This document shows positions 59,907 through 64,000 of a DNA stretch of 64,000 bases, piece after piece (the first letter of the stretch is position 1; each line of letters begins with the position of its first letter). Under the pieces are notes generated by a model that did no database searches, was not told the origin of the DNA, and was given only the letters and a program-made list of their open reading frames with translations. Source of the DNA: Methylobacterium currus (GTDB taxonomy: Bacteria > Pseudomonadota > Alphaproteobacteria > Rhizobiales > Beijerinckiaceae); contig NZ_CP028843.1 of the NCBI RefSeq assembly GCF_003058325.1, positions 5,809,001-5,873,000 of the forward strand. Direction: 5' to 3'. Both the position numbers and the translations under genes were made by a program.

Positions 59907-61103
59907 ATGCGCGGGCGTGAGGGGTCGGAACGGTTCGAGGCGCTGGATGCGGCGCGGGGCGTATGCGCGCTCGCGGTCGCGTTCTTTCACATGCCGCTCG
60001 CCCATCCGCTGCAGCAGCAGGCCTGGTTCCCGAACCTGCAATTGTGCGTCGACGTCTTCTTCGTCCTGTCGGGCTTCGTGCTGCTTCACGCCTACGGCGA
60101 AAGGCTCGCGACGGGCCGGCAGGTCCTGCGCTTCGTGCTGATGCGCTTCGGCCGGCTCTGGCCGCTCCACGCCGCGACGCTCGGATTCCTGATCCTGCTC
60201 GAAGGCATGCGCCTTCTCTACCTCTCGCACCATGCCGGCACGCCGGTCGCGACGCCGCCCTTCGGGGCCGGTCACAGGCCGGTGGAGATCGTCACCCACC
60301 TCCTGTTCCTGCAGAACTTCCGCACCTTCGGCGATTACAGCTGGAACTTTCCGTCCTGGAGCATCGCGGTCGAGTTCTGGGCCTCGATCGTGCTCGCCGC
60401 GACCGTGATGGCGGCCGGGCCCAAGGCCCGCCTCGCCTTTGCCGGGCTCGCGGTCTCGAGCGCCCTCGCCCTGTGGTGGTTAAGCCCGCGGACGCTGTTC
60501 GTGATCCAGAACTGGGGCATCGTCCGCTGCCTGTTCGACCTGTTCCTGGGCTGCCTTGCCTACACCCTGCGCGATGCGCTGCGCCTGCCGCGCTCCGCCG
60601 CGACCCTGGCCGAGAGCCTGGCGGCGCTCGCCCTGCCGGCCCTGGTGCTGGTGCTGCCCCAGGGCCCCCTCGGCTACGGCGCGAGCCTGATCTTCGCCGT
60701 CGCGATCGCACTGTTCTCGCACCAGCGGGGCGCCGTGTCGGATCTGGCCCGCACCCGCCTCCCCCAGCGCCTCGGCCTGTGGTCGTTCTCGATCTACCTC
60801 CTGCACCTGCCGGTGATCCAGGTCTTCACGACCGTCGTGCACGCCGTCGAGCACCGCACCGGCGCCGCCCGCACGGCGATCCTCGGGCACGACCGCATCC
60901 TCGATGTCGGTTCCGGCCCGGCCAACCTCGCGGTCGCGGCCGGCCTGGTGGCCGTCACGGTGGCGCTCGCTGCCCTCACCTACCGCTTCGTCGAACGTCC
61001 GTCCCTCGCCTGGTTCAAGCGCCGGGAGGCCCGCCGAAACGCCCGCCTGTCCGCGCCCGCGGCGCGCCCGCCGGCGGGTGCGGCGGCCCTGGTGCCGCGC
61101 TAG
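59907..61103 (+). CDS. Acyltransferase family 3 (OafA-like) membrane protein
   Basis: Predicted 398-residue membrane acyltransferase with about ten helices. The N-terminus has RFEALDAARGVCALAVAFFH, the motif of AT3 enzymes with the catalytic His, and LCVDVFFVLSGFVL. These enzymes move acetyl or other acyl groups to sugars of surface polysaccharide. It faces the acyl carrier protein gene across 220 bp and precedes chain-length and polymerase genes, which supports a role in polysaccharide decoration. Confidence 0.92.
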   Translation: MRGREGSERFEALDAARGVCALAVAFFHMPLAHPLQQQAWFPNLQLCVDVFFVLSGFVLLHAYGERLATGRQVLRFVLMRFGRLWPLHAATLGFLILLEGMRLLYLSHHAGTPVATPPFGAGHRPVEIVTHLLFLQNFRTFGDYSWNFPSWSIAVEFWASIVLAATVMAAGPKARLAFAGLAVSSALALWWLSPRTLFVIQNWGIVRCLFDLFLGCLAYTLRDALRLPRSAATLAESLAALALPALVLVLPQGPLGYGASLIFAVAIALFSHQRGAVSDLARTRLPQRLGLWSFSIYLLHLPVIQVFTTVVHAVEHRTGAARTAILGHDRILDVGSGPANLAVAAGLVAVTVALAALTYRFVERPSLAWFKRREARRNARLSAPAARPPAGAAALVPR

Positions 61104-61224
61104 AGGAGCCCACCTGTCTCAGTTTGGCATGTCCCGGCGGCCGAACCGGCTGGCGGATCGGTAACCGAACCACGATTAAGTTGCTGTCCGTGCCCTGCCG
61201 GATCAGGGACGGGTGAGGGACGGG

Positions 61225-61252
61225 ATCCGTCGAAGGACAATGTTCGATGGAT
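61225..61252. promoter_or_regulatory. Imperfect inverted repeat before the chain-length gene
   Basis: ATCCGTCGAA and TTCGATGGAT are complementary with one mismatch around an 8-bp centre, and a short T-run follows directly. It lies 71 bp upstream of the next start, so an operator or attenuator is possible. Confidence 0.4.
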
Positions 61253-61323
61253 TTTGTCATCGGCCCGCGTGACGGACGAGCGGAGTTGATTTCCGCATTG
61301 CCGAGAAGTCAATCGGAAGTCGC

Positions 61324-63318
61324 ATGAGGCAGGGGCACCAGATGTCGACGGCAGAGTCTGCTGCTGCGGCCGACCGCAGGACTGGCGGCACGCTGGCGGA
61401 TCTGTGGGGATCGGCCCGCCGGCGGGCGATCTGGATCGTCGCGAGCGCCGGCGTGATGGCCTCCCTGGGCGGGCTCTACGCCATGAGGCAGGTGCCGACC
61501 TACCGCGCCACGGTCGAACTCCTGATCGATCCGCAGGCGCTGCAGATCGTCGGGCGCGGCCTGTCGCGGGCGGACGCGCCGGCTCAGCTCGATTTCGCGA
61601 ATCTCGAGAGCCAGGGGCTGGTCCTGCTCTCGGCCAAGCTCCTCGATCCGGTGATCGCGCAGCTCGGCCTCGCCGAGGACCCGGTGCTGGTCCGGGGGGC
61701 GCCGCCGGGCGCCGATCCGGCGGTGGTGGCGCTCGAGGCCCTGCGCAAGCGCGCCGTGGTGCGCCGGGTCGAGACCTCGTTCAACTTCCAGCTCACCGTC
61801 GCCTATCCGGATGCGCGGCGCGCGGCCGAGATCGCCAACACCATCGCGGCGCAGTTCTTCGAGGTCGGCGCCCGGGACCGGGTCTCGGCGGTGCGCCGGG
61901 CCAACGAGGCGCTGCTGACCCAGGCCGCCGACCTGCGCGCCCAGCTCAACCGGGCCGACGTGGCGGTGGAGCGCTACCGGGCCGAGAAGGGCCTGATCGG
62001 CTCGGGTGATGCCGGCCTCCTGGTGTCGCAGCAGATCAAGGACCTCTACACCCAGATCACCGCCGCGGAGACTAACCTCGCCCGGCTCTCGTCCCGGCGC
62101 GAGCAGGTGCGCCAGCTGCGGGTGGCCGACGGACAGGTCCAGGCGGTGCCGGAGGCCGACACCTCGCCGGTGATGGTCTCGCTGCGCACCCAGTATGCCC
62201 AGACGCTCCAAGAGATCGCGACCCTCTCCCGCAGCCTCGGCCCGAGCCATCCGCAGATGATCGCGCTCGCCGCCCAGCGCGCCGCGACCGCGCGGCTGAT
62301 CGCGGCGGAGGCCGACCGGATCCGCCGCACCATCGAGGAGGACCTGCGCCGGGCTGAGGAATCCTTGCGCCAGCTGCGCGGGCGGGCCGAGCGGCTGATC
62401 CAGAACCAGACCAGCAGCAACCAGGAGGGCATCCGCCTGCGCCAGCTCGAGAGCGAGGCGGAGGCGATCCGGCGCACCTACAACCTCGTCCTCGACCGGA
62501 CGAAGGACCTCGAGCAGCAGCAATCGATCAATCCGAGCAACTCGCAGATCGTGTCGCGCGCCACCCCGCCGCTCAAGCCGTCGGACACCCCGGCGCCGAT
62601 CGTGGTGGTGGCCGCCGGCCTGTTCGGCGCCGTGCTGGGGCTGATCCTCGGCTTCCTCTACGACGTCTGGCGCGGCAGCATCACCACGGTCTCGGGGTTC
62701 GGCGCCGCCGCGCCGGTCTGGGCCCGACTGCAGCGGCCTGGCCGCGCCGGCCGGGGCGCGAGTACGGAGGAATCCCTGGTCACCGCGGCGCGCGAATTGC
62801 GCACCCGGTTTGCCGGCCGCGGCCAGCCGATGATCGTCACGGTAGCCTCGGACGGGCTCGCGCCAGAGCGCCTGCACGCGGCGGAGATCCTCACCGACCT
62901 GCTGATCCGCCTCGGCGAGCCGGCCCTGATGGTGCCGGAGCAGGCCCATGCCCGCCTCGGCTTCGGCGACGGCCCGCGCACCGACGCGCCCCTGCGCGGC
63001 CATCTCGCCGTCGTCGATCCGGCCCGCGGGGTGGAGCGCCTGACCCGGCCGGAGATCATCGTGGCGGAGCGGGACCTCGCCCGCGGCGACGGCTGGCTGT
63101 CGATCCCCGAGACCTCGGACGCGATCCTCCTCCTCGTCGCCCCCGGCCGGATGACCCGCACCCGCCTGGAACGCCTGCTCGAGACCCTCGACGGCGCCGG
63201 CCGCTTCCGGGCGCAAGGGCTGTTCGGCCTCGTCACGGTCGAGGCGCGGCGGAGTTCACCTCTGCGCCGGCGGGTGCCGGCGGGGCCGGTCGCCGCCGGT
63301 CAGGTGCGGGCGGCGTGA
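61324..63318 (+). CDS. Polysaccharide chain-length determinant (Wzz/GumC-like)
   Basis: Predicted 664-residue polysaccharide co-polymerase. Helix 1 is near residues 37-55 and the Wzz domain follows (YRATVELLIDPQALQIV). A long coiled-coil periplasmic region (about 190-400) leads to the GNVR-like end and helix 2 after the Pro-rich TPPLKPSDTPAP. The last 165 residues are cytoplasmic and show a bacterial tyrosine-kinase-like layout, but the P-loop position reads MIVTVASDGLAPERLHAAE with no GKS/T, so it is probably a pseudokinase. ATG at 61324 is used; another lies six codons on. It overlaps the polymerase gene. Confidence 0.9.
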   Translation: MRQGHQMSTAESAAAADRRTGGTLADLWGSARRRAIWIVASAGVMASLGGLYAMRQVPTYRATVELLIDPQALQIVGRGLSRADAPAQLDFANLESQGLVLLSAKLLDPVIAQLGLAEDPVLVRGAPPGADPAVVALEALRKRAVVRRVETSFNFQLTVAYPDARRAAEIANTIAAQFFEVGARDRVSAVRRANEALLTQAADLRAQLNRADVAVERYRAEKGLIGSGDAGLLVSQQIKDLYTQITAAETNLARLSSRREQVRQLRVADGQVQAVPEADTSPVMVSLRTQYAQTLQEIATLSRSLGPSHPQMIALAAQRAATARLIAAEADRIRRTIEEDLRRAEESLRQLRGRAERLIQNQTSSNQEGIRLRQLESEAEAIRRTYNLVLDRTKDLEQQQSINPSNSQIVSRATPPLKPSDTPAPIVVVAAGLFGAVLGLILGFLYDVWRGSITTVSGFGAAAPVWARLQRPGRAGRGASTEESLVTAARELRTRFAGRGQPMIVTVASDGLAPERLHAAEILTDLLIRLGEPALMVPEQAHARLGFGDGPRTDAPLRGHLAVVDPARGVERLTRPEIIVAERDLARGDGWLSIPETSDAILLLVAPGRMTRTRLERLLETLDGAGRFRAQGLFGLVTVEARRSSPLRRRVPAGPVAAGQVRAA

Positions 63319-64000
63319 CGGCCGGCATGAAGGCCGGCATGAAGGCCGGCCTGACAATCGGCCTGCCGCCGGCCGCCGCGCCCGCCATTCGTCCCCCCGC
63401 CGACTGGCGCGCGCCCTACCAGGGGCAGGCCGCTCTCGTGGTGCTGACCGGCGCGCTGGTCTTCAACGCCGCCCTCTGCTTCCTCAACACCGCCGGGCTC
63501 CCGGTCTCCGGCGGCACCGTCATGGGCGCCGAGGTGGCGATCATCGCGGTGACCCTCGGATTCGCCCTCGACGAGCGGCCGGGCCCATGGCTCGTCCTCG
63601 CCGGGCTGGTGACCTACGGGCTCCTGCTCGTCACCTTGCGCGGCAACACCGACGTCAAGGGCATCCGCGACTTCCTGATCCCGGTCGTGTTCTACAGTCT
63701 CGGCAGGCGCAGCCTTGCCTTGCGCGATGCCGACCGCGCGGTGCTGGCGAGCGGCGTGATCGTGGTGGCGATGGGCCTGTTCGAGTACGGCCTGTTCGAC
63801 ATCTACCAGCAATACTTCAACATCGTGCGGTACTACGTCGCCCGCGGCAGCATGTCGGCGTCGGAGATCAGCGAGCTGACCGGTTCGCTGTTCACCAGCG
63901 GCATCCGGCCGGATTCGCGCACCATCCTGCCGTTCCTCGGGCCGCACCGGGTCTCGTCGGTCTTCCTCGAGCCGGTCTCGGCCGGCAATTTCGGCGCCGT
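63315..64000 (+). CDS. Polysaccharide polymerase/O-antigen-ligase-like membrane protein, partial
   Basis: At least 228 codons open to the window end; the 3-prime part is outside. The GTG overlaps the previous stop (GTGA). Two ATGs further in (63327 and 63339) lie in a 12-bp tandem repeat. Five or more hydrophobic segments are visible (LVVLTGALVFNAALCFL, LVLAGLVTYGLLLVTL), followed by FDIYQQYFNIVRYYVARG and GPHRVSSVFLEPVSAGN. This last type of motif occurs in Wzy/WaaL-like proteins. Its place right after the chain-length gene supports polymerase function. Confidence 0.75.
   Translation, partial: MTAGMKAGMKAGLTIGLPPAAAPAIRPPADWRAPYQGQAALVVLTGALVFNAALCFLNTAGLPVSGGTVMGAEVAIIAVTLGFALDERPGPWLVLAGLVTYGLLLVTLRGNTDVKGIRDFLIPVVFYSLGRRSLALRDADRAVLASGVIVVAMGLFEYGLFDIYQQYFNIVRYYVARGSMSASEISELTGSLFTSGIRPDSRTILPFLGPHRVSSVFLEPVSAGNFGA

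Overview
The window is high-GC (roughly 70 %) DNA from an alphaproteobacterium of the order Rhizobiales (Hyphomicrobiales), most likely Methylobacterium or a close relative. Clues are the strongly G/C-ending codons, the small membrane gene directly before xerD, the porin-type N-terminal signature on an adhesin, FixK/FNR-type promoter boxes and the alphaproteobacterial MoxR-DUF58-DUF4159 cluster. No rRNA, tRNA or CRISPR array was found. The genus is an inference from gene content; no database was searched. | Layout. 1-6.1 kb is an accessory region: a truncated DMT transporter, then a locus of peptidoglycan-directed and proteolytic genes. Its centre is a 1010-residue protein joining an amidase, a DUF2272-like fold, a GH108/PG-binding module and a trypsin-like protease. 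Next to it are a short protein resembling the protease leader segment, a membrane-anchored Cys/His hydrolase, a small membrane protein and a Pro/Ser-tailed protein. 6.1-14 kb is a stress module: a P2-type cation ATPase, two tandem-domain universal stress proteins, a 71-residue protein and a Tat-type metallo-beta-lactamase-fold protein. Three matching FixK/FNR-like boxes link these genes, and an ISAs1-family element has inserted between two of the boxes. 14-18.4 kb is housekeeping: aroB, aroK, the small gene, xerD and an EEP phosphatase. 18.4-20.2 kb holds a FadR-type regulator with 2-keto-3-deoxy-L-arabonate dehydratase. 20.2-24.7 kb is a less G/C-rich spacer followed by a repeat-rich trimeric autotransporter adhesin and a coupled periplasmic protein. 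| 24.8-31.7 kb is a four-gene MoxR / DUF58 / BatA-DUF4159 / VWA-like membrane operon. 31.9-40.8 kb is core metabolism and RNA or DNA maintenance: miaA, serB, tag, an HD hydrolase, a tyrosine-phosphatase-like protein, xseB, dxs, sodC, tlyA and an RlmD-like methyltransferase. 40.8-47 kb is a leftward operon, zwf then an amylo-1,6-glucosidase-like enzyme then a GH63-like glucosidase, which plausibly feeds glucan-derived glucose-6-phosphate into the oxidative pathway. 47-53.1 kb holds a ketopantoate-reductase-like enzyme, a Rieske ferredoxin with fumarylacetoacetase, dgoK-dgoA, a DUF2244 protein and nth. 53.3-59.2 kb is a heavy-metal RND efflux operon with His-rich accessory proteins. 59.4-64 kb opens a surface-polysaccharide cluster: acyl carrier protein, acyltransferase, chain-length determinant with a degenerate kinase-like tail, and a polymerase/ligase-like membrane protein cut by the window end. 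| The observations most worth following are the FixK-box module with the IS element placed between tandem boxes, the amidase-protease locus, in-frame 15-bp minisatellites in two genes, the triplicated adhesin stalk, and the abrupt codon-usage switch inside dxs.
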